The position numbers and the translations under genes were made by a program. Positions 1 to 6,620 of a DNA stretch of 9,397 nucleotides are shown one piece after another. The DNA lies in NCBI GenBank assembly GCA_937958345.1, contig CALGNW010000131.1, positions 1 through 9,397 of the forward strand, written 5' to 3'. The stretch comes from an uncultured Neomegalonema sp. (GTDB taxonomy: Bacteria > Pseudomonadota > Alphaproteobacteria > Rhodobacterales > Rhodobacteraceae). How positions within the stretch are numbered: position 1 is the first letter of the stretch; each line of letters opens with the position of its first letter. Below the pieces are notes generated by a model. It saw nothing but the letters and a program-made list of their open reading frames with translations. It did no database searches and was not told the origin of the DNA.

Positions 1-70
1 AACGACTGACTCCCTTTCAGGGCCGATCCGCCATATTCTCGGGCGCGAATCGAACCGGGAGAATGTTCAA

Positions 71-1135
71 ATGTTTCGCACCATGCTGCTCGGGCTGGCC
101 ACAGCCCTCGGACTAACCGCCGCACAGGCCGCCGACGATCCGCTGAAAATCGGATTTGTCTATGTCGGTCCTATCGGTGATCACGGCTGGACCTACCAGC
201 ACCACGAGGGCCTGAAGGCTGTCGAAGCCCGCTATGGCGATAAGGTCAAAACGACCTTCGTCGAAAGCGTATCCGAGGGCCCCGACGCCGAACGTGTGAT
301 CCGCCAGCTCGCGGCGTCGGGCCACGGCATGATCTTCACGACCTCATTCGGCTTCATGGACCCGACCGCCAAGGTCGCCGAGCAATTCCCGGATGTCCTT
401 TTCGAGCACGCCACGGGCTATAAACGCGCCGACAACCTCGCAACCTACAGCGCGCGCTTTTACGAGGGCCGTTATATTGCCGGTCAGATCGCCGGCAAAA
501 TGTCCAAGGCGGGCAAGGCGGGCTACGTCGCGTCCTTCCCGATCCCCGAAGTTATCCGCGGTGTAAATGCCTTCCTGCTCGGCATGCAAAGCGTCAACCC
601 CGACGCCGAAATCTCGGTCGTGTGGGTCAACTCGTGGTTCGATCCGGGCAAAGAGGCGGACGCGACCAAGGCGCTGATCGCACAGGGTGCGGACATCATC
701 ACCCAGCACACCGACTCGCCCGCACCGGTTCAGACGGCTGCAAACGCGGGCATTCCGGCCATTGGTCAGGCGTCGGACATGCACGAATTCGGCAAAACCG
801 CCCAGCTGACCTCGATCATCGATAACTGGGCGCCGTACTATGTTGCCCGCGTCGGCATGGCGCTGGACGGGACATGGGAAAGCACGGATACGTGGGACGG
901 TATTCAGCCGGGCATGGTCCAGATGTCGCCGTATATCAACATGGACTACGACATCGCCAAGGCGGCAAAAGAGACCGAAGACCTCATCCGTCTGGGCCGC
1001 TTGCACCCGTTCACGGGTCCGATTGTCGACCGCGACGGCAAAGAGCGCGTTGCCGAAGGCGAAACCGCCGATGACGGCATGCTCGCCACGATGGACTTTT
1101 TCATCAAGGGCGTAATCGGCGATCTGCCGAAATAA
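71..1135 (+). CDS. BMP-family ABC transporter substrate-binding protein (PnrA/Med-like)
   Basis: Periplasmic binding protein of the basic membrane protein (BMP/PnrA/Med) family, which captures nucleosides or related ligands for an ABC importer. The 354 residues begin with a type I signal peptide: Arg3, a hydrophobic core at about 5-17, and an AQA cleavage site near residue 20. There is no lipobox, so the protein should be soluble in the periplasm. The mature part starts with the family strand KIGFVYVG followed by the ligand-loop region DHGWTYQHHEG (about 37-47). A later segment, EGRYIAGQIAGKMSK, matches the conserved EGxxxAGxxAGxxxK stretch of BMP proteins. Start: ATG at 71 with GGGAGA (57-62) eight bases upstream. 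No permease or ATPase gene follows, because the next gene is convergent, so its transporter partners must lie upstream of the window or elsewhere. The ligand cannot be read from sequence. The family call is firm. Confidence 0.93.
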   Translation: MFRTMLLGLATALGLTAAQAADDPLKIGFVYVGPIGDHGWTYQHHEGLKAVEARYGDKVKTTFVESVSEGPDAERVIRQLAASGHGMIFTTSFGFMDPTAKVAEQFPDVLFEHATGYKRADNLATYSARFYEGRYIAGQIAGKMSKAGKAGYVASFPIPEVIRGVNAFLLGMQSVNPDAEISVVWVNSWFDPGKEADATKALIAQGADIITQHTDSPAPVQTAANAGIPAIGQASDMHEFGKTAQLTSIIDNWAPYYVARVGMALDGTWESTDTWDGIQPGMVQMSPYINMDYDIAKAAKETEDLIRLGRLHPFTGPIVDRDGKERVAEGETADDGMLATMDFFIKGVIGDLPK

Positions 1136-1165
1136 TCCGCTTGCCCCACGCGGCTGTTGAAACTG

Positions 1166-1196
1166 AAAAAGGCCCGGTTCGCGCCGGGCCTTTTTT
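1166..1196. terminator. Bidirectional rho-independent terminator
   Basis: A perfect 7-bp GC stem (GGCCCGG at 1171-1177, CCGGGCC at 1184-1190) closes a 6-base loop. It is flanked by five A on the left (1166-1170) and six T on the right (1191-1196), so it reads as an intrinsic terminator on both strands. It sits 30 bases after the BMP gene stop and directly after the stop of the convergent FAH gene, serving both. Confidence 0.93.
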
Positions 1197-1199
1197 ATC

Positions 1200-1886
1200 T
1201 CAGACGACCTTAACCGACAGCGCGCCGACACCTTCGATACTGCCCTCCATCACATCTCCCGGCGCGACGGCGGCAACCCCCGACGGCGTGCCCGACAGGA
1301 TCACGTCGCCCGCTGCCAGTTCGAAATACCCGGACAAATAGGCGATCATTTCCGGCACTTTCCAGATCATCTGATTCAGGTCGCCGGTCTGGCGCACCGC
1401 GCCGTTGACGCTCAGACGAACCGCACCCTTTGCCGGATGGCCGATGGTTGATGCGGGTATTAGCGGGCCGCACGGCGCGGACCGCTCGAATGATTTGCCG
1501 ATTTCCCAAGGCCGCCGCAGTTGCTTTGCCTCGCCCTGCAAATCGCGCCGAGTCATATCCAGACACACGGCATAGCCGAAAACATGGTCGAGCGCGCTGG
1601 CCGCCGAAATATCCGTGCCGCCCGATTTCAGCGCAACCAGCATTTCCAGTTCGTGGTGAACATCGTTCGATTTGACGGGATAGGGAAACGCGCCGGATGT
1701 ATCCAGATTGTCGGGGTTCTTCTGAAAAAAGAACGGCGGCTCGCGGTCTGGATCACCGCCCATTTCGATTGTATGCGCCGCGTAATTCCGGCCAATGCAA
1801 TAAACCCGGCGCACCGGAAACAGGTCGGACCCGCCCGTGACAGGCAGCGAGGGGACGGGCGGTTGCGGGATCACGAATTGCGACAC
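1200..1886 (-). CDS. Fumarylacetoacetate hydrolase (FAH) family protein, possibly fumarylpyruvate hydrolase
   Basis: Cytoplasmic metal-dependent hydrolase or isomerase of the FAH superfamily, which cleaves a C-C bond in acylpyruvate-type intermediates of aromatic or amino-acid breakdown. With a GTG start at 1886 it has 228 residues, the usual size for the short single-domain members. Visible motifs are GRNYAAH (32-38), the His/metal motif HHELE (77-81, with Glu79 and Glu81 as ligands), Asp110 in GYAVCLDMTRRDLQ as third ligand, the KSFERSAPCGP loop (131-141) and GTPSGV (199-204). The longest frame would begin at a TTG at 1910. The GTG is preferred because AGAGGAG (1895-1901) lies eight bases before it and the protein then begins like its relatives (MSQFVIP...PV). 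Small FAH proteins of this type are often fumarylpyruvate hydrolases, but substrate is not decidable here. No other gentisate or homogentisate gene is nearby. Confidence 0.92.
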   Translation of the reverse strand: MSQFVIPQPPVPSLPVTGGSDLFPVRRVYCIGRNYAAHTIEMGGDPDREPPFFFQKNPDNLDTSGAFPYPVKSNDVHHELEMLVALKSGGTDISAASALDHVFGYAVCLDMTRRDLQGEAKQLRRPWEIGKSFERSAPCGPLIPASTIGHPAKGAVRLSVNGAVRQTGDLNQMIWKVPEMIAYLSGYFELAAGDVILSGTPSGVAAVAPGDVMEGSIEGVGALSVKVV

Positions 1887-1894
1887 GGGCGGCG

Positions 1895-1901
1895 CTCCTC
1901 T
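1895..1901 (-). promoter_or_regulatory. Shine-Dalgarno site that fixes the GTG start of the FAH gene
   Basis: The minus strand reads AGAGGAG, eight bases upstream of GTG 1886-1884. The alternative TTG start at 1910 lies upstream of this site and has no comparable one, so the shorter protein is preferred. Confidence 0.75.
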
Positions 1902-1902
1902 G

Positions 1903-1920
1903 TTGAACAATCCCGTTCAA
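1903..1920. repeat. Inverted repeat just upstream of the FAH ribosome-binding site
   Basis: Perfect arms TTGAAC (1903-1908) and GTTCAA (1915-1920) around AATCCC. The dyad ends two bases before the Shine-Dalgarno sequence of the minus-strand FAH gene, in a 97-bp gap. It could be an operator or a small leader hairpin. A 6-bp dyad can occur by chance in a gap this size. Confidence 0.4.
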
Positions 1921-1983
1921 TCAAAGGGGTATCGGGCGGCTTTGCAAGCGCGCATTCCGCATGGTCCGAAAGGGCAGGGCGGG

Positions 1984-2889
1984 CTATTTCCTGACGAGAC
2001 AGTCAACGCGAAAGACGGCGCGGCTGCCTTGCCGGAACAAATCGCGGCCCGTTTTTTCGGGCGATACCGACCCGTCGATGACATAGCGCGTGCGCGATCG
2101 CTCCAGAAAACTCAGCACCCGCGCGCGATCCACAATAACCCCTAGGTTGGTCAGCGTCCGGCCCGTCAGTTTATGGGCCGCGACGGTGTTTATCTTCGCC
2201 TTTAGCACGCCGACCGCCCGCCCGCGACTGTCGAGCGCGGGGCCGCCGGAATTGCCGCGCCGCACGTCTCCGGCAACGCCGACCAACCCGTATTTGGCCG
2301 GATTGCTGACGGCATGGCTGATCAGAACCGGCGTCATACGCGGCACGCGGCGGATCATGCCTTCGGACGGATACCCGATCAGAGCCAGCGGCGCGCCGTC
2401 GGTCGGGGCGCTGGGGCTGAACCGCAGAATATCGCGCGTTTTATAGCCGATTTGGATAACGGCGAGGTCACTGTCCTCGGCGACCGCCTTCACGCGGGCG
2501 GGATAGGCGGTCGGACTGGCATTGTTCCGAACTTCCAGCGCATCACAGCCGCGCACGACATGGGCGCTGGTCAGCAGTTCGCCGCGTGGATTAACGGCAA
2601 AGGCCGCTCCGGCGCTTTTGAACCGTATGCCCTGCTGCTCGCGCGTGACTGTTTTTGTCAGCGTCCGTGTGCGCCGCGCCGTGCGGTCGGCCTCGATCTT
2701 CCTATGAAGGATCTGTGCCTGTTCCGGCGTGACAATCGTGCCGTCACAATGGCGGGCGCGCACGCGCTTTACCAACTGGCGGTCGATGTCATAGCAATAA
2801 ACGACTTCGAGGCCCGTCGTCCCTGCCGAGGATTGAACGGGCGTTGCATGCAGCATGACGGCTGCGAGGATCAGGGCGATTCTTTTCAT
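1984..2889 (-). CDS. Exported trypsin-like (HtrA/DegP-type) serine protease without PDZ domain
   Basis: Predicted secreted chymotrypsin-fold protease acting in the periplasm or outside. With ATG at 2889 it has 301 residues and starts with a signal peptide (MKR, then a hydrophobic stretch to about residue 17, cleavage near 20). The longest frame begins 11 codons earlier but would put non-hydrophobic residues ahead of the signal peptide. The catalytic triad is visible: His110 in LLTSAHVVRG, Asp141 in EDSDLAVIQIG and Ser214 in RRGNSGGPALD. The motif style is that of HtrA proteases, yet the protein ends soon after the protease domain with no PDZ module. Before the domain lies a charged segment of about 70 residues with a Cys pair (Cys32, Cys48). 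A short tail carries Cys297. Upstream by 111 bases is the GlxA-type regulator; FAH follows after 97 bases. The substrate is unknown. Confidence 0.9.
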   Translation of the reverse strand: MKRIALILAAVMLHATPVQSSAGTTGLEVVYCYDIDRQLVKRVRARHCDGTIVTPEQAQILHRKIEADRTARRTRTLTKTVTREQQGIRFKSAGAAFAVNPRGELLTSAHVVRGCDALEVRNNASPTAYPARVKAVAEDSDLAVIQIGYKTRDILRFSPSAPTDGAPLALIGYPSEGMIRRVPRMTPVLISHAVSNPAKYGLVGVAGDVRRGNSGGPALDSRGRAVGVLKAKINTVAAHKLTGRTLTNLGVIVDRARVLSFLERSRTRYVIDGSVSPEKTGRDLFRQGSRAVFRVDCLVRK

Positions 2890-2898
2890 GCCTTGGGC

Positions 2899-2917
2899 TT
2901 TGCAAGGATGATGCAAA
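2899..2917. repeat. Inverted repeat immediately upstream of the protease start
   Basis: Perfect arms TTTGCA (2899-2904) and TGCAAA (2912-2917) around a 7-base spacer, ending ten bases from the minus-strand ATG at 2889. In the transcript it would form a small hairpin against the ribosome-binding region; in DNA it could be an operator. Only a weak AAGG (2892-2895) is available as Shine-Dalgarno sequence here. Confidence 0.35.
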
Positions 2918-3000
2918 ACCACGCGCGGCGGCGGCGATACACCGTTGAAATCGCGATTGCTCTGTTATTTCAGGGCAAAGCTGCGGGCGCGCGCTGGCTG

Positions 3001-3996
3001 TTACACGTCGGTCGGGGCCGTCTCCGGCGCGGCATTGGGCGCGCCGCGTTCCCTGTACGGCGTGCGGTTAAAGTGCGCGCGGTAACATTTTGAGAAATGG
3101 GACGGCGAGGTGAACCCGCAGGCAAGCGCGACATTGATCACCGACATTTCAGTCTGCAACAACAGGTTCCGTGCCTTTTGCAGGCGCAATTCCATGTAAT
3201 ACCGTTTTGGCGACCGGTTCAGATACCGCCGGAACAGCCGTTCCAACTGGCGGGTCGACATCTTGGCATCCTGTGCCAGAATCGAAGGGCTGATCGGCTC
3301 CTCCAAATTCTGTTCCATCGTCTGTATGATCGAGACCAGCTTGGGGTGTCGCACGCCGATACGCGCAGGCACGGACAGGCGTTGTTCGTCGCGGTCGCCG
3401 CGAATGGGTGTGTGAATGGCCTGATCGGCAACCAGACTGACGATTTCAGGGTCAAGATCACTGGCCATCAGGGTCAGCATCATATCCGTGCCTGCCGCAC
3501 CGCCGGCACAGGTGAACCGGTCCCCGTCAATCTCGTACAGGCGGTTTGTCACTTCTATATCGATGAATTCCTCGCGGAACGCCGCCTGATTTTCCCAGTG
3601 GATCGTGCACCGCTTTCCGTCCAGCAGACCGGCGCGGGCCAGTATCAGCGTCCCGGTACAAACCGCACCGACCCGCGCACCGATCCGCGATTGCTTGCGC
3701 AGCCATGTTAATATGGGCTTGGTTGCCGCCTCATGGGCGTCGAGGCCGGATGTGACCACAATCGTTGTATCCCGGTGAAGATCGGCCAAACCGCCATCAA
3801 CCTCGATCCGCGCCCCGTTTGAGCACGGAACAGGCTGTCCGGTCTCGGATACGAATTCCCAGGCATAAACGTCCTCGCCGCTCATCCGGTTGGCAAGGCG
3901 AAGGGGATCGACCGCTGAAGCGAGCGCAATCATCGACAATTTCGGTGTCAGCAAAAACACGAACCGTTTCGGGGGCTTCGTTTCAAAGTCAATCAT
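3001..3996 (-). CDS. GlxA-family transcriptional regulator: DJ-1/PfpI amidase-like domain plus AraC HTH (GbdR/CdhR-like)
   Basis: DNA-binding regulator combining an N-terminal class I glutamine-amidotransferase-like sensor (about 10-190) with a C-terminal AraC domain (about 215-317). The sensor shows the family strand RFVFLLTPKLSM, the nucleophile-elbow motif GAVCTG (110-115, Cys113), HWE (133-135) and TCAGGAAGTDMML (162-174). The AraC part has the first helix-turn-helix at about 235-258, the second at about 284-306 (VALACGFTSPSHFSKCYR) and the closing family signature FNRTPYRER. Members of this clade (GbdR, CdhR, ArgR-type) sense glycine betaine, carnitine, arginine or similar small molecules; which one applies here is unknown. 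Start: ATG 3996 is preferred because GAGG lies about six bases upstream. A longer form would need TTG at 4056 and adds 20 residues before the domain. The 331-residue length is normal for the family. Its target could be a neighbour or remote. Confidence 0.92.
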   Translation of the reverse strand: MIDFETKPPKRFVFLLTPKLSMIALASAVDPLRLANRMSGEDVYAWEFVSETGQPVPCSNGARIEVDGGLADLHRDTTIVVTSGLDAHEAATKPILTWLRKQSRIGARVGAVCTGTLILARAGLLDGKRCTIHWENQAAFREEFIDIEVTNRLYEIDGDRFTCAGGAAGTDMMLTLMASDLDPEIVSLVADQAIHTPIRGDRDEQRLSVPARIGVRHPKLVSIIQTMEQNLEEPISPSILAQDAKMSTRQLERLFRRYLNRSPKRYYMELRLQKARNLLLQTEMSVINVALACGFTSPSHFSKCYRAHFNRTPYRERGAPNAAPETAPTDV

Positions 3997-4131
3997 GCGC
4001 GCCTCATATCGGGCTGCATAGATGCCCGGCTCGCGATCCAAGATTATTGACTTCAAAGGTTTTTGGCTCGGCGCGTCAAGCGGATAGAATCCTCCTTCCG
4101 CAATGACCGGACGTTTAGAGGCGACGCGGCG

Positions 4132-4608
4132 TTAAACGAGGCCGAATTGACGCCCGTAATAGACCTCGAATTTCAGGTCGAGCTGGTCAATCGCATCGGT
4201 GCAAAGCACGGTTTCTTCGCCAATCCCGTGAATAACTTCGATGCAATCCGCGTAGAACGAAACACGGCGAAAATCGCCCGCCTTGATCTCGAACGGTTTT
4301 GCGCCCGGTTTCGACGGTTTCAGCACAAGGCGGTCACTGAACATTTTCAGCGTGCCGGAAACCGCGCCCGCGGGATCAAGGGGCCGGTGATAGACCGGCG
4401 CCCGGCCACGATGTCTCAGGGTCAGATGCCGCGGCCCGCAGGCCGGAAAAACCTCGGCGGACCGGTGTGTCGACCACTGCGCTGCGGCTGAAAACAGCAC
4501 ATGCGCAGGTGAAAACATCTCGCTCCCGAGAAATCCGCGCTGCCGCAAACTGGCCCCGATTTGCTCGGGTCCGACGCGATCCATTAAGATCGAAAGTTCT
4601 TCACCCAT
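4132..4608 (-). CDS. Conserved-looking hypothetical protein, 158 residues
   Basis: I do not recognise this protein. It has no signal peptide and no membrane segment and is probably cytoplasmic. It reads as two parts. The first (1-80) is partly helical, with several Trp/His/Arg-containing stretches and a proline-rich end. The second (about 83-158) alternates hydrophobic and charged residues as a beta-rich fold would, from GTLKMFSDRLVLKPSKPG to the aromatic end KFEVYYGRQFGLV. Cys57, Cys122 and Cys136 are present without a metal-binding spacing. ATG at 4608 is the likely start; AGG lies about ten bases upstream. ATG at 4584 is possible but has no better site. It is real rather than a shadow because it fills the space between phaC and the regulator on their strand, has clean codon use and has a candidate promoter of its own. 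Function unknown. Confidence 0.72.
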   Translation of the reverse strand: MGEELSILMDRVGPEQIGASLRQRGFLGSEMFSPAHVLFSAAAQWSTHRSAEVFPACGPRHLTLRHRGRAPVYHRPLDPAGAVSGTLKMFSDRLVLKPSKPGAKPFEIKAGDFRRVSFYADCIEVIHGIGEETVLCTDAIDQLDLKFEVYYGRQFGLV

Positions 4609-4632
4609 GCCCGACCTGCCCGCGTTGCCCCG

Positions 4633-4651
4633 TTGAGACGATTTATCTCAA
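4633..4651. repeat. Inverted repeat near the predicted transcript start of the hypothetical gene
   Basis: Perfect arms TTGAGA (4633-4638) and TCTCAA (4646-4651) around CGATTTA. The dyad extends outward with CCCC (4628-4631) against GGGG (4654-4657) if one base is bulged on one side and two on the other. It starts 25 bases upstream of the minus-strand ATG at 4608 and falls at about +1 to +19 of the predicted transcript. It may be an operator or a 5'-leader hairpin. Confidence 0.5.
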
Positions 4652-4657
4652 AAGGGG

Positions 4658-4686
4658 ATTAAATAACGCTGAAGTCAGGTGGTTAA
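4658..4686 (-). promoter_or_regulatory. Candidate sigma-70 type promoter for the hypothetical gene
   Basis: On the minus strand, TTAACC (4686-4681) could be the -35 and TTTAAT (4663-4658) the -10, spaced by exactly 17 bases. They match the consensus at four and five of six positions. The -35 lies inside one arm of the palindrome at 4681-4700, and the predicted +1 (about 4651) is the edge of the dyad at 4633-4651. Transcription would run into the gene starting at 4608. Confidence 0.4.
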
Positions 4687-4700
4687 GGCCGGCATTAACC
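4681..4700. repeat. 20-bp near-perfect palindrome between phaC and the hypothetical gene
   Basis: GGTTAA and TTAACC arms flank a central GCCGGC, giving a 20-bp palindrome with nine of ten base pairs symmetric (only positions 7 and 14 break it). It starts 25 bases after the phaC stop. It has no U-tract on the minus strand, so it is a poor intrinsic terminator. Its symmetry and its overlap with a candidate -35 suggest a binding site for a dimeric repressor. Confidence 0.5.
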
Positions 4701-4725
4701 CTGTTCTCCGGCCCTGGCCCCGTGC

Positions 4726-6576
4726 TTATTCCTCGACAGGATTGTCCGAGCGGACACGAACGTAAGAACCGGGCGCATCTTCAATCTGGCCCAGCGTCGC
4801 ACCGGGTTCGCGCGGGGCCACCTCTTTGCCGGATTTTTTGGCAAGCCAGACATCCCAATCGGGCCACCACGACCCCGGCGTTTCAGTCGCCTGCGCCACC
4901 CAATCCTCGACCCGCTCCGGCCATTTCGATTTCGGCGTCGCGCTGGTCCAGTATTGATATTTGATCTTGTCGGGGTCGGGCGGGTTCACCACGCCCGCAA
5001 TGTGACCCGACCCGCCCACGACGAACCGGACGGTCGAGCCGAACTTTTTCATGGTGCGGTAGACCGACTCCGCCGGTGCAATATGATCCTCGCGCGCCGC
5101 GACCGAATACATCGGCGTCTTGATCTTGGTGATGTCCAGCGCCTCGCCCATCATCGACAACTCGCCCTTTGACAGGGCGTTATCCCGATAGAAATCACGC
5201 AGATAATCGACATGGCACTTGCCGGGCATGCGCGTGGAATCCGCATTCCAGTACAGCAGATCAAACGCCGACGGGTTTTTGCCCAGATAGTAGTTGTTGA
5301 CGACATAGCTCCAGATCAGGTCATTGCCGCGCATCATATTGAATGCCTGCGCCATTTCCTGCGCACTCAGCACGCCGCCGCTTTTTTCCGAGTCCTTCGA
5401 CATCCGGTCGAGCGATTTGTCGTCCACAAAAATCTTCAGATCGCCAGCCTTCTCGAAATCCGCCTGCGCGGTAAAGAAGGTGGCCGAGTGAATCCGCTTG
5501 TCTCCGGTCGCCGCCATATGGGCCAGCGCACAGCTTTGCATGGTTCCGCCGATGCAATAGCCGACGGTGTTGACGCTTTTCTGGCCGGTCTCCTTCAGCA
5601 CCGCGTCGATTGCCTCGTAGAATCCTTCCGAGACATAATCCTCAAAACTGCGCTCGCGCACGCCCGCCTCGGGGTTCCGCCACGAAATGATAAAGACGGT
5701 ATAACCCTGACCGACCATCCACCGGATCAGCGATTTTTTCTCGTTCAGGTCGAGGATATAGAATTTGTTGATCCACGGCGGTGCGATCAGCAACGGGCGC
5801 GCGTAGACCTTTTCAGTCGTCGGCGTGTATTGGATCAGCTGTATCAGTTCGTTCTGGAACACGACCTTGCCGGGGGTCACAGCGACGTTCCTGCCGACCT
5901 CGAATGCCTTCATATCGGTTTGGCTGATCAGCAGATCTCCGTCGCCGCGCTTCATATCGCGGACCATCTGCTTCATACCGCGCACAATGTTTGCGCCGTT
6001 TTCATCCACGGTCGTCTGAATGACTTGCGGGTTCATCGCAAAGACGTTCGAGGGCGACATCGCCTCGACGAACCGGTCGGTGAAAAATTCCAGCTTTGCC
6101 CGCTCGTCTTCGGGTAAATCGCCGTCAACGCGGTGTACGGTGTCGCGCATGACGCTGGAGGCGAGCAGATACGATTGTTTCAGATAGGTGAAAACCGCGT
6201 TGGACTCCCACGCCTCGTCCGTGAACCGCCGGTCATTTTCGGCGTTTTCGAGGCCCTTGACCGGTGCGGTTTCAACCCCGCCCATCCCCGCGATCATATT
6301 GGTCCACAGCATCGCCTGCCGCGACCACATATCGATCGCGGTTTCGACCATCTGCTCGGGATTTTCGATCATGGTCTTTTGCAGATCGGCCAGCGCGGGC
6401 ATGATGTTGAACGGATCGGGGTCCGCATTGCTGCCGTCGTCATTGGCATGCTTTTTCAGGTAAAGTGCCCAGGCCTCCTGCGCGAGCTTTTGCGCCTGCG
6501 TCATGTTTTCCGCGAGAGCCGTGGCAGAGTTCAGGGCGGCGGCAGGATCGACATCGTCCAGCGTCGAGTTGGGCAT
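4726..6576 (-). CDS. phaC: Class I poly(3-hydroxyalkanoate) synthase PhaC
   Basis: Polymerises (R)-3-hydroxyacyl-CoA, typically 3-hydroxybutyryl-CoA, into PHA at the surface of storage granules. The 616 residues are in the range of class I synthases. An N-terminal region of about 240 residues (helical, negatively charged at its start, with the family stretch SPSNVFAMNPQVI at about 174-186) precedes an alpha/beta-hydrolase domain. The lipase-like box is GYCIGG (339-344) with nucleophile Cys341. Asp497 in AREDHIAP and His525 in GGSGHIAGVVNPP complete the triad. Trp268 in APPWINKFYILDL and the C-terminal PGSWWPDWDVWL are also typical. ATG at 6576 has GGAGGG about ten bases upstream. After EDHIAP the usual Trp is replaced by Ala. 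The gene is divergent from the lipoprotein gene (115-bp gap). No phasin, PhaR or depolymerase gene is adjacent. Confidence 0.97.
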   Translation of the reverse strand: MPNSTLDDVDPAAALNSATALAENMTQAQKLAQEAWALYLKKHANDDGSNADPDPFNIMPALADLQKTMIENPEQMVETAIDMWSRQAMLWTNMIAGMGGVETAPVKGLENAENDRRFTDEAWESNAVFTYLKQSYLLASSVMRDTVHRVDGDLPEDERAKLEFFTDRFVEAMSPSNVFAMNPQVIQTTVDENGANIVRGMKQMVRDMKRGDGDLLISQTDMKAFEVGRNVAVTPGKVVFQNELIQLIQYTPTTEKVYARPLLIAPPWINKFYILDLNEKKSLIRWMVGQGYTVFIISWRNPEAGVRERSFEDYVSEGFYEAIDAVLKETGQKSVNTVGYCIGGTMQSCALAHMAATGDKRIHSATFFTAQADFEKAGDLKIFVDDKSLDRMSKDSEKSGGVLSAQEMAQAFNMMRGNDLIWSYVVNNYYLGKNPSAFDLLYWNADSTRMPGKCHVDYLRDFYRDNALSKGELSMMGEALDITKIKTPMYSVAAREDHIAPAESVYRTMKKFGSTVRFVVGGSGHIAGVVNPPDPDKIKYQYWTSATPKSKWPERVEDWVAQATETPGSWWPDWDVWLAKKSGKEVAPREPGATLGQIEDAPGSYVRVRSDNPVEE

Positions 6577-6620
6577 TCTTGAATTCCCTCCGCGATAGGC
6601 GGTTTTGCGTTTGAAGTCCT

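Noticed and set aside
344..1231. 295-codon open frame on the minus strand
   Set aside because: It is antisense to the BMP binding protein, has Arg/His/Gly-rich composition with no recognisable domain, and runs through the terminator.
1903..1926. Possible FNR-type box (TTGAT-N4-ATCAA) upstream of the FAH gene
   Set aside because: A TTGA-type half is present on the minus strand but no ATCAA half occurs at the right spacing; the symmetry centre fits TTGAAC/GTTCAA instead.
2949..2958. AATCGCGATT, a perfect 10-bp palindrome upstream of the protease gene
   Set aside because: Palindromes of 10 bp are expected several times by chance in 9.4 kb; there is no other support for an operator.
2314..3093. 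259-codon open frame on the plus strand
   Set aside because: It lies opposite the protease and the end of the regulator gene. Its composition is that of a GC-rich antisense shadow and no motif is visible.
5212..6117. 301-codon open frame on the plus strand inside phaC
   Set aside because: It is antisense to a well-supported phaC with complete catalytic motifs; its own translation shows no domain.
6590..6602. CCGC-N5-GCGG hairpin overlapping the phaC ribosome-binding site
   Set aside because: A 4-bp stem in GC-rich DNA is too common to carry weight.
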